Assembly (NCBI GenBank): GCA_002394525.1
Contig: DGUF01000206.1
Coordinates: 1-7,654 of the forward strand
DNA: 7,654 nt
Direction of reading: 5' to 3'
Source of the DNA: Lachnospiraceae bacterium UBA4317
GTDB taxonomy: Bacteria; Bacillota_A; Clostridia; Lachnospirales; Lachnospiraceae
Below the pieces are notes generated by a model, which searched no databases, was not told where the DNA came from, and saw only the letters and a list, made by a program, of their open reading frames with translations. Within the stretch, counting starts at the first letter, position 1, and each line of letters starts with the position of its first letter. Shown in pieces: positions 1 through 5,880 of the stretch. Both the position numbers and the translations under genes were made by a program.

Positions 1-1
1 A

Positions 2-307
2 TTCATTGAAATACTTCTGCTTGGCATCGATCTTGGTCTGGAACCTCTCGATGGCATTGGTGTAGGCCTCGACCGAAGCGGTGTAGATCTCCATGGCCGC
101 CAGATATTCCTCGTGGGCCACATTGGAGACGGACCGGTTGCGGTATTCCCGCAGGACCTTCATCCCCGACAGGAGCAGGGCCAGGATCAGCCCGGCTGCC
201 AGCATGATCCGCCAGCGGCGCAGGGTCAGGAGCAGAAGGCGGGGAAGGCTGACCTCCCTCATCTTCTTGGCTGGATGGTTCTGATTTACAAAATTCTGAT
301 TACTCAA
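2..307 (-). CDS. Chain-length-determinant-like (Wzz-type) membrane protein, N-terminal fragment
   Basis: This is the first 102 codons of a gene whose 3' end lies outside the window. The start is TTG at 307, chosen because GGGAGG lies 6-7 nt upstream (plus 314-319). The first in-frame ATG is codon 16 and has only weak purines before it. The protein has a short polar N-terminus (residues 1-20), a basic patch RRWR (30-33), one hydrophobic membrane segment (about 34-52), then a charged, probably helical coiled-coil stretch rich in Ala, Glu, Tyr and Lys (about 58-102). A basic cytoplasmic tip, one membrane helix and an extracytoplasmic coiled coil fit the N-terminus of Wzz/polysaccharide co-polymerase proteins, which set polymer length. 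The family call rests on this architecture and on the flanking polysaccharide genes, not on a diagnostic motif. The gene has its own promoter and leader, so it probably starts a separate transcript. Confidence 0.62.
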   Translation of the reverse strand, partial: MSNQNFVNQNHPAKKMREVSLPRLLLLTLRRWRIMLAAGLILALLLSGMKVLREYRNRSVSNVAHEEYLAAMEIYTASVEAYTNAIERFQTKIDAKQKYFNE

Positions 308-360
308 TGTATTCCTCCCGGACAGGTCAGGGACCTGCAGAAAAATCATCATTAGTTACC

Positions 361-386
361 GTTCACGCCCCATTAAGGGCGTGAAC
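361..386. repeat. Perfect 10-bp inverted repeat (leader hairpin 3)
   Basis: GTTCACGCCC (361-370) and GGGCGTGAAC (377-386) are perfect reverse complements separated by a 6-base loop. The stem extends outward after a small 1x2 internal loop, where GTTAC (355-359) pairs with GTAAC (389-393), giving 15 base pairs in all. On the minus-strand transcript this is the last hairpin before the Wzz-like start, about 50 nt upstream of it. No U-run follows, so it is not a standard intrinsic terminator. Confidence 0.85.
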
Positions 387-396
387 TTGTAACGCA

Positions 397-436
397 GCGC
401 GCGGCGATTCCAATACGCTCTGCGTGCGCCGCGCGC
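397..436. repeat. Perfect 10-bp GC-only inverted repeat (leader hairpin 2)
   Basis: GCGCGCGGCG (397-406) and CGCCGCGCGC (427-436) are perfect reverse complements around a 20-base loop. All ten pairs are G-C. ACGCAG (392-397), overlapping the left edge of the stem, can instead pair with CTGCGT (420-425) in the loop. Two mutually exclusive folds are therefore possible. Confidence 0.82.
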
Positions 437-448
437 CTTTCAACTCGG

Positions 449-476
449 GTTTTTGCGTTGAAGAACACGCAAAAAC
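449..476. repeat. Perfect 10-bp inverted repeat (leader hairpin 1)
   Basis: GTTTTTGCGT (449-458) and ACGCAAAAAC (467-476) are perfect reverse complements with an 8-base loop. GG at 447-448 and CC at 478-479 can add two more pairs across a bulged A. On the minus-strand transcript this is the first of the three leader hairpins. A T-run lies inside the stem rather than after it, so a terminator role is not evident. Confidence 0.85.
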
Positions 477-527
477 ACCTCGAATTCGAGACGTTCTGCA
501 CAATTATCATCAGTACACTGAAGCATT

Positions 528-556
528 ATTATAGCATGGCTGCGTGTATGTCGCAA
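528..556 (-). promoter_or_regulatory. Sigma-70-type promoter for the Wzz-like gene
   Basis: On the minus strand the -35 hexamer is TTGCGA (551-556, four of six consensus bases) and the -10 hexamer is a perfect TATAAT (528-533), separated by exactly 17 bp. The start point would fall near 521. The promoter lies 29 bp beyond the stop codon of the polymerase-flippase gene and points at the Wzz-like gene. It suggests that gene is transcribed separately from the genes upstream. Confidence 0.72.
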
Positions 557-584
557 AGAGAAGGCTCTGTAAAAATCCTGTATT

Positions 585-3500
585 CTAGGCTCTTTTTGCC
601 CTTTTTTTCAGGATTCCCCGGACTGTGTCCATACAGAAGCCGGTCATAAAGCTGTCTCTGAGCAGGAAGAGGATCCCGATATAGACCGCGCCTCCCAGGC
701 ACACCTCCGCGCAGATGGCGGCGAAATTTCCTTTGAAAAAAGGATCGATCAGGCGGACCGCCGCGAACATGAGCCCGGCTCCCGCCAGCTTCTTCCAGCC
801 GTCCCGGACCAGGACCACAGGGTGGAAGGACTCTCCCGAGAACACGATATAGAGGACCGTGATCGTAAGCTCCGCGATCAGGGAAGCCGCGATCGCCCCG
901 TAGCCCCAGAAGCGGGGGATCAAAAGCAGGTTCAGGACCAGGTTCACGCAGGACCCGGCGATGATGAAGCGGGCGCTCTGGGCCCTCTTGCCGGCCGGTG
1001 TGTAGTACTGGGAGCCCAGGCAGTTGCTGACGCCGATGATCACGACGATGGGGCTCATCATGATCAGCATGAGGACCGCTCTCTCATAGCCCGGTCCCAG
1101 GAACCAGGGGATGAAGCGCGGGGCGATCCCGGCCAGGCCGAATCCGATCGCCAGGCCCATGAAGAGGATATAGTTGATCGAGGTCTCGATCCTCCTGCGG
1201 ATCTCATCGTATTTTTTCTCGGCAAAGAGATAGGAGATCCTGGCGCCCAGCACGCTGTTGAGGGCCGTGAAGGTCAGGGCCTTCATGATGTTGATGAGCT
1301 GGACGACCTTGTCATAGCAGCCATTCTCCACCTCATCCCTGGTGATCTCGCCGATCAGGGTCTTGTCCAGGACCGTGTAGACCGATGTGGCGATGGAGGG
1401 GATGAAGTAGATCATGGTCTCCTTCAGGTGGCGCCGGATCCTGAGGGTCCTGAAATCGACCGGGTCAAGGAAGCGGGGCATGTGGATCCACATGGACATA
1501 TTTCCCACCATGGTCGTCGCCGACAGGATGGCGATATAGAGCAGGAGATCCTCCGGCTTGTGGACCAGGGTAAAGATCAGCACGGCACCCAGGAGCTTGA
1601 AGAGGGCGTTCTTGGTCACAATGTAGCGGAACTCCTCGATCCCCGTGAAGAACCAGGAGATGTCGAACATGACCGCCAGGATGGCCATGATCTGGGGGAC
1701 ATAGTAGATCCGGTAGCGGTCCCGGCACAGGATAAAGACGACAAAGGCCAGAAGCGACACCGTCGATGTCAGCACGGTCATGAGCTCGATCTCCCAGAAC
1801 AGCCGGCTCCGCAGGGGCCTGTCCTTTCTGTTTCGGGCGATCTCCCTGGAACCGTAGGAGACCGTCCCCAGGGCCGCGAACATGGAGAAATAGGTCTGGT
1901 AGGAAGCGGTGAAGCTGTAGATCCCGTTTCTGGCCGCCCCCAGGACCCTGGCCACATAGGGAGCCGTGATCATGGGCAGGATGACGATCAGGACCTGGTA
2001 GGCCATGCTCAGGATGAAATTCACGCGGACGCTGGGCTCGCCGGACTTCTTTTTCTTTTGCGGACCGTCTCCCTGACCGGGGGACCCGTCCGGCGGCTCC
2101 TCCCCCTCCGGCTCAGGCCCGGGCGCTTTTTCCGGGGCTGCATTTGACGGAGCGGTTTGATCCGGACCTGTATTCAGCGAACCGTTTTTTTCAGAAGCCG
2201 TTTTTTCAGAAGCCGTTTTTTCAGACACCGTTTTCAGCGGACCTGTTTTTTCAGGGACCGTTTTACCCCAGGCCGCCAGGACCCGGGCCTGTCCGTCCGG
2301 CGCCTGCGTCCCGTCCGGCATTGTCCTCAGCGAGAGGGCTCCGTCCATGGGAAATCCGGCCGAAGCTGTCCCTCCCGAAAAGTCTCCGCCTCCATCCGGC
2401 TCCGGCCCGGAGCCCTGTCTCCTCCTCCGGTCCGCCAGAATGCCGGCCGCGTACCAGAAGGCGAACAGGGTGCAGCACTGCTCCGGATCCATCAGGACAT
2501 TGTTCATCAGGCTGTAGCCGGCGATGCAGACCATCCAGATGCACAGGACCCTGTCCCTGTTCCTGACCGCGGCGACCGAGATCATGGCGTAAATGCCAAA
2601 GAGGATAATGGCAAAGACCAGGCCGTAATTGATCAGGACCTTCATGTAGGCGCTGTCAATATAAAAGTAGTTGGGGGACTGGAGGTCTCCGTTCTGGTAG
2701 ACCACCTGACCGAAGGGATGGATCCCGTAGCGCTTGAGTCCCTCCGCGGCGTGCCGGATCCGGAAGTGGGTCAGGTGGTCATCGATCCAGAGCCAGCGCT
2801 TGTTGTTTCCGTTGTAGTGGGACACGACCCAGTAGGCAAAGAAAGCCAGGGCCGGATAGCAGATTCCGGCCAGAAACCGCATGAGCCCGCAGTTCGGAAA
2901 GAGGTCGACGTCACCGTAGATACAGACCAGATAGAGCAGGACAAAAAAGGAGGTGATCAGAAAAGGGATATTGGTGTTGGTCCTGACATAGACCAGGATA
3001 TTGATTCCCTCCAGAAAAGCCAGCATCCACAGGGGCAGGCGCTCCACTCGCTCTCCCGTCCTCTGCTTCCTCTCAGCCTCCGCGGGCGGGTCCGTGTAGG
3101 CATAGGCCCCGCAGAAAAAGAGGTTGAAAATATAGATGGAGGGAAAGGAGACAAAGCGGAATCCCATATAGTCCCGAACCCGGTCCCCGTCGATCAGGGG
3201 CGGCTGCCAGATCAGACCGATCCAGTCAAAAAAGAGGATCGACAGATAGCAGATCGCGCAGGTCCAGAACATGACCTTGCAGATCTTGCGGAAGGAAATA
3301 TCCTTGACCGCCATCATCATGACAAAGAGCTGCAAAAAGGTGATGCCGGCTCCCGCCATCTGCTGGATCATCATCAGATAGGAGAAAAAGACCGCGGCCA
3401 CGGAAACGGCCCTCGCGGCCAGGTGCATGTCCGAGAGCAGGATCCTCACCAGAAAGAGGAAGAGGCAGAAATACCGCATCAGCTTGCCCAGCTCCGCTCC

Positions 3501-3644
3501 GAAAAATACTCCGAATCCACTGTCATCTATATATGCCTGCAGGACCCACATGATCAGTCCCGCAAATGTGATCAGCTCGTCGAGCCGGATCCTCACGCTT
3601 TCCTGCGGGATCCTGAGCCTGACCGCTCTGCTGTCAAAAACCAT
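585..3644 (-). CDS. Wzy-Wzx fusion: O-antigen-polymerase-like half joined to an oligosaccharide flippase half
   Basis: One uninterrupted 1019-codon frame; ATG at 3644 is preceded by GGAGG 6 nt upstream. Residues 1 to about 405 contain roughly a dozen hydrophobic segments. They also carry a loop typical of Wzy/EpsG-like polymerases: a basic LTHFRIRHA stretch with YGIHPFG (291-312), followed by YFYIDSAYMKVLINYG (326-341). Residues about 406-540 are a hydrophilic linker rich in Pro, Gly, Glu, Lys and Thr, with nine degenerate five-residue repeats (463-507) and a KKKK patch (530-533). Residues 541-1019 (479 aa, the normal length of a whole Wzx) match the polysaccharide flippase family (MVF/MATE-like), including PMITAPYVARVLG near the start, SWFFTG, and about a dozen or more membrane helices. 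Polymerase and flippase are normally separate genes. No start codon with a usable ribosome binding site was found at the flippase junction (GTG 541 and ATG 547 lack one), which favours one polypeptide. Membrane topology also fits: an even number of helices in the first half leaves the linker cytoplasmic. Assembly error or later cleavage remain possible. Confidence 0.85.
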   Translation of the reverse strand: MVFDSRAVRLRIPQESVRIRLDELITFAGLIMWVLQAYIDDSGFGVFFGAELGKLMRYFCLFLFLVRILLSDMHLAARAVSVAAVFFSYLMMIQQMAGAGITFLQLFVMMMAVKDISFRKICKVMFWTCAICYLSILFFDWIGLIWQPPLIDGDRVRDYMGFRFVSFPSIYIFNLFFCGAYAYTDPPAEAERKQRTGERVERLPLWMLAFLEGINILVYVRTNTNIPFLITSFFVLLYLVCIYGDVDLFPNCGLMRFLAGICYPALAFFAYWVVSHYNGNNKRWLWIDDHLTHFRIRHAAEGLKRYGIHPFGQVVYQNGDLQSPNYFYIDSAYMKVLINYGLVFAIILFGIYAMISVAAVRNRDRVLCIWMVCIAGYSLMNNVLMDPEQCCTLFAFWYAAGILADRRRRQGSGPEPDGGGDFSGGTASAGFPMDGALSLRTMPDGTQAPDGQARVLAAWGKTVPEKTGPLKTVSEKTASEKTASEKNGSLNTGPDQTAPSNAAPEKAPGPEPEGEEPPDGSPGQGDGPQKKKKSGEPSVRVNFILSMAYQVLIVILPMITAPYVARVLGAARNGIYSFTASYQTYFSMFAALGTVSYGSREIARNRKDRPLRSRLFWEIELMTVLTSTVSLLAFVVFILCRDRYRIYYVPQIMAILAVMFDISWFFTGIEEFRYIVTKNALFKLLGAVLIFTLVHKPEDLLLYIAILSATTMVGNMSMWIHMPRFLDPVDFRTLRIRRHLKETMIYFIPSIATSVYTVLDKTLIGEITRDEVENGCYDKVVQLINIMKALTFTALNSVLGARISYLFAEKKYDEIRRRIETSINYILFMGLAIGFGLAGIAPRFIPWFLGPGYERAVLMLIMMSPIVVIIGVSNCLGSQYYTPAGKRAQSARFIIAGSCVNLVLNLLLIPRFWGYGAIAASLIAELTITVLYIVFSGESFHPVVLVRDGWKKLAGAGLMFAAVRLIDPFFKGNFAAICAEVCLGGAVYIGILFLLRDSFMTGFCMDTVRGILKKRAKRA
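2124..2258 (-). repeat. Nine degenerate 15-bp tandem repeats in the fusion linker
   Basis: Inside the polymerase-flippase gene, codons 463-507 form nine five-residue units: VPEKT, GPLKT, VSEKT, ASEKT, ASEKN, GSLNT, GPDQT, APSNA, APEKA. At the DNA level the core unit GTTTTTTCAGAAGCC (plus strand) occurs twice exactly in a row with close variants on both sides. The 15-bp unit keeps the reading frame whatever the copy number, so slippage could lengthen or shorten the linker without breaking either domain. A GPEPDG or GPEPEG motif flanks the block on each side (413-418 and 509-514). Confidence 0.8.
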
Positions 3645-3654
3645 AGAATTCCTC

Positions 3655-3708
3655 CATGCCTTTTCATCCGTCCTTCAGTCTTTTATGCATTCAGTCCTTT
3701 CATGCCTT
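3655..3708. repeat. Imperfect short tandem repeats before the fusion gene
   Basis: The 113-bp gap between the LicD-like gene and the fusion gene contains TTCAGTCTTTT (3674-3684) and TTCAGTCCTTT (3690-3700), a period of 16 bp. CATGCCTT occurs at both ends of this block (3655-3662 and 3701-3708). The rest of the gap is GC-rich and partly self-complementary (GCCGGCCGGC type), with no T-run. No promoter or terminator could be called in it. Confidence 0.45.
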
Positions 3709-3757
3709 CCGCCCCGGGTCCGGCCGGCCGGCGCTTTTCAGGCCCGGCTCTTCTTCC

Positions 3758-4606
3758 TCAGCGCTCGATGTCCTGCGGCGTCTCCCCCGGCTCAAGGAGC
3801 CAGGCATCCATACCGTGCATAATACGTTTGTCCTCCGGAGGAAGCTGCATATAGTCATTGTAGAGTCCCCGCAGATAATGGTCGTAATTGGACGGGGCGT
3901 TCAGCTGCCTGCCCTCAAAGGACACCTTGACCGGGACCATAAACTTTTTGCGGGACATGCGCTCCCTGGGGCCGTAGCCCCACATGACACAGCCGACATA
4001 GGGCGTGCTGTCAAAGGGAATGCTTCTGGACAGATCATCGATCTTCTTGAGGAGTCTGGGCATGGGGGCCGCCACCTTGAGGGCCGTGATCACAGCCGGC
4101 TTGAGCAGGCGCTTGAGGGCCGTCTTTCCCTCTCCCTTTTTGGCGATCTTGATAAAGATCAGCTTCCTGAGCCGCAGGGATTTTTCGTAGAGGCGCCGGT
4201 TCTCCACCCTGTCGACAGGATTGCCGTCGATGGGAAAGATATCCATCCAGATCTGATTCACATTTTCGGAGCTGTCGTAGTAGGGGAAATCGACAAAGGT
4301 CCTCTTGTCAACCAGCTTGATAAAGGGATAGCTGAGCGACCCGTCCCGGTAGTTCTGAAACTCCATATAATCCGGAAAACCGGTCATGTCCAGGTCCTCC
4401 GGATGAAAGAGGCGCTCATAGTCGGGACGCGGCATCATCACGTCGATATCATCGTCCCAGGGGATGAAGCCCTGGTGGCGGATGGCGCCCAGTAGGGTCC
4501 CGCCTCCGAGCGTGTAGTAGATCCCGTTGCGCTCACACAGAGCGTGAAAGGCGTCCAGAAGCTCGACTTCCAGTGTCCGTATCTCGTCAAGTGTCAGTTT
4601 TTTCAT
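3758..4606 (-). CDS. LicD-family phosphotransferase-like protein
   Basis: 282 codons, the usual LicD length. ATG at 4606 has GAGG 5 nt upstream. The N-terminus carries the family signature: GGGTLLGAIRHQGFI (34-48) followed by PWDDDIDV (49-56), where the aspartates D51-D53 and D55 form the nucleotidyltransferase-type metal site. LicD proteins are soluble or membrane-associated enzymes that transfer phosphocholine, or other phospho-alditol groups, from a CDP-linked donor to surface glycans. The exact substituent cannot be read from sequence. The gene sits between a GT4 glycosyltransferase and the polymerase-flippase fusion, so it probably decorates the lipid-linked repeat unit before export. 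No choline uptake or activation genes (licA, licB, licC type) appear here, so phosphocholine specifically is unproven. Confidence 0.87.
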   Translation of the reverse strand: MKKLTLDEIRTLEVELLDAFHALCERNGIYYTLGGGTLLGAIRHQGFIPWDDDIDVMMPRPDYERLFHPEDLDMTGFPDYMEFQNYRDGSLSYPFIKLVDKRTFVDFPYYDSSENVNQIWMDIFPIDGNPVDRVENRRLYEKSLRLRKLIFIKIAKKGEGKTALKRLLKPAVITALKVAAPMPRLLKKIDDLSRSIPFDSTPYVGCVMWGYGPRERMSRKKFMVPVKVSFEGRQLNAPSNYDHYLRGLYNDYMQLPPEDKRIMHGMDAWLLEPGETPQDIER

Positions 4607-4630
4607 GATATCCTCATCCCGTCACGTGGA

Positions 4631-4710
4631 TCCCGGCATCAGCCGCGCCCGGCCGGGAGCTTCTCCGTCCCTCCGGCATCAGCTGCGCCCTGCCAGGAGC
4701 TTCTCCAGCC
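4631..4710. repeat. 40-bp tandem duplication carrying the 3' end of the GT4 gene
   Basis: Bases 4631-4670 and 4671-4710 are directly adjacent 40-bp copies matching at 33 of 40 positions by eye. The right copy encodes the real end of the GT4 protein (EKLLAGRS, stop at 4679-4681). The left copy, beyond the stop, would read EKLPAGRG followed by a TGA at 4639-4641. The duplicated segment thus includes coding tail, stop codon and the start of the gap. It fills most of the 72-bp space before the LicD-like gene. Confidence 0.88.
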
Positions 4711-5830
4711 TCCGGACCTCCGCCGCACTGTTATAACCTTTTTCCGTAAAAGCGTCAAGTAATCTCTTCCATTCCGCATCATCTGCCGCTAGGGGCCTGG
4801 CCGGTCCCTCCCTGCGCATGCGGCTGATCATGTCCGCCCACTTGTCCGGGCCCTTTTCCAGGGGATAAAAGCGCAGGCGGTCCGTGACCGCGATCTCCTC
4901 CGGGATCACATCCGCGGAGGCCAGGGTCGGCAGGCCTGCCGCCTGGGCTTCCAGCCCCGCGATCCCCAGGCCCTCAAAGACTGAGGGAAAGAGGAAGAAA
5001 TCCGAGGCGCCCAGATAACCGGCGACATCCTCGACCACCCCGGAAAAGCAGACCTTTTCCTCCAGGCCCAGGGCATGGACGTGCTGGCGCAGCATGGCCT
5101 CATCCTCCCCCTGGCCGACCAGGAGAAGGCCGGCATCGGGCATACTCTTGTCAAGGCAGGACAGGACATCGATGGCAAACTTCTGGTTTTTCTGAAAATG
5201 GAGCCGGCCGACGCAGGCGATCACATAGCGGTCCGTCCATCCCAGGCGCTCCCGGATGGCATCCCGCTTCGCCAGGCCCGCCTGGATCTTCTCCACATCG
5301 ATGGCATTGCGGATGACCACGGCCGGATGGCGCAGGGGGCCTTTGCCGCCCCTTCCCGCATAGAACCAGCTGGCGGCATAGTCCGAACAGGCCCAGAAGT
5401 CCGTCGCGTACTTCCCCAGGCTTCCCCGGTTGGCCTCGTGCAGGAGCCCGCGCAGCCTGGTGTCCATGTTCTGCGCGTTGTGGCTGTGGATGATCCTCCT
5501 GGGGATCCCGTATTTTTTTGCCATTTTCAGATAATCGATATTGGCCAGGCTATTGACATTGACCCAGATGGCCTGGTACTCCTTCGCATGCTTTGAAAAA
5601 AATGCCTCCAGCTCCTTTTTGAAGCGCAGGGGATTTTGCCTGCGGGAGGTGAAATGGATCGTGCGCCCGCCCATGGCATGGATCTCGTCCTCAAAGGCCA
5701 CGGGGTCATAGGAGTTGCACAGAAAATCGAAGTGGAACCGGGAGAGGTCGATCCTCCTGTAATAATTCATCAGGAAGCTTTCGACTCCGCCGGGGTTTTC
5801 CGTCATGCCGAAAACAAGAACATTGTACAT
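4679..5830 (-). CDS. GT4-family (GT-B fold) glycosyltransferase
   Basis: 383 codons from ATG 5830. The N-terminal GT-B half starts MYNVLVFGMT and has the GGVESFLMNYYR loop (14-25) typical of EpsF/CapM-like sugar transferases, followed by IIHSHNAQ (113-120). The C-terminal half has VGRLHFQKN (207-215), with the donor-phosphate-binding Arg209 and Lys214, and the EX7E motif EGLGIAGLE (Glu286 and Glu294). The enzyme should transfer a sugar from a nucleotide donor with retention of configuration onto a lipid-linked acceptor at the cytoplasmic face. The sugar is unknown. The start is ambiguous: the frame opens nine codons earlier at TTG 5857, and a GGAGGGGAGGG run lies 12 or more nt before ATG 5830. 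A CTG at 5842 would have ideal spacing. ATG 5830 was chosen because homologues begin at this M-x-x-VL motif. The 3' end is duplicated downstream. Confidence 0.9.
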   Translation of the reverse strand: MYNVLVFGMTENPGGVESFLMNYYRRIDLSRFHFDFLCNSYDPVAFEDEIHAMGGRTIHFTSRRQNPLRFKKELEAFFSKHAKEYQAIWVNVNSLANIDYLKMAKKYGIPRRIIHSHNAQNMDTRLRGLLHEANRGSLGKYATDFWACSDYAASWFYAGRGGKGPLRHPAVVIRNAIDVEKIQAGLAKRDAIRERLGWTDRYVIACVGRLHFQKNQKFAIDVLSCLDKSMPDAGLLLVGQGEDEAMLRQHVHALGLEEKVCFSGVVEDVAGYLGASDFFLFPSVFEGLGIAGLEAQAAGLPTLASADVIPEEIAVTDRLRFYPLEKGPDKWADMISRMRREGPARPLAADDAEWKRLLDAFTEKGYNSAAEVRRLEKLLAGRS

Positions 5831-5857
5831 AGAGAAACTCAGCCCTCCCCTCCTCAA

Positions 5858-5875
5858 GGCGGAAGCTCTTCCGCC
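5858..5875. repeat. 8-bp inverted repeat directly before the GT4 ribosome-binding region
   Basis: GGCGGAAG (5858-5865) and CTTCCGCC (5868-5875) are perfect reverse complements. As RNA this would be a 7-bp stem with a GAGC loop. On the minus strand the stem is followed at once by TTGAGGAGGGGAGGG, the purine-rich ribosome-binding region of the GT4 gene. It may affect translation of that gene, or help separate it from upstream message. No U-run follows. Confidence 0.6.
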
Positions 5876-5880
5876 GGTCC

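Larger units (their letters stand above)
308..521 (-). promoter_or_regulatory. Structured 5' leader of the Wzz-like gene
   Basis: If transcription starts about 7 nt after the -10 box at 528-533, the mRNA has an untranslated leader of about 214 nt ending at the TTG start at 307. The leader holds three successive perfect 10-bp inverted repeats (449-476, 397-436, 361-386) and a 12-bp palindrome (479-490). It also has an alternative pairing between 392-397 and 420-425 that would break the middle stem. This is far more pairing than a plain leader needs. It could be a cis-acting regulatory RNA or a processing or antitermination element, or a dispersed palindromic repeat that has landed here. I do not recognise a named riboswitch class. 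None of the stems has a U-run directly downstream on the minus strand. Confidence 0.5.

Noticed and set aside
440..526. 28-codon minus-strand frame in the leader (ATG at 526, TGA at 440)
   Set aside because: The ATG lies directly against the -10 box, upstream of the expected transcript start, and has no ribosome binding site. The coding sequence is mainly the palindromic repeats.
562..593. 7-bp direct repeat AGGCTCT at 562-568 and 587-593 near the fusion gene stop
   Set aside because: It resembles the tail duplications behind the glycosyltransferase genes but is too short to separate from chance.
571..615. Possible terminator of the fusion gene: AATCCTG (minus, 615-609) pairing with CAGGATT (580-574) followed by Ts
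   Set aside because: Only 7 bp with a 28-nt A-rich loop that contains the stop codon, and a short T-run. Too weak to call, although a terminator would be expected here.
822..2147. Plus-strand open frame (441 codons) opposite the flippase half
   Set aside because: A shadow frame with low-complexity Asp/Gln/Gly/His composition and no domain. The minus strand has a clear flippase.
3709..3757. GC-rich self-complementary segment after the LicD-like gene
   Set aside because: The GCCGGCCGGC pairing is palindromic without a proper loop and no T-run follows on the minus strand, so it is not called as a terminator.
2157..3854. Long plus-strand open frame (565 codons) opposite the fusion gene
   Set aside because: It is antisense to strongly supported membrane-protein coding sequence. 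Its composition is rich in Asp, Gln, Gly, His and Arg, as expected for a shadow of Leu/Ile/Val codons in GC-rich DNA, and it resembles no domain.
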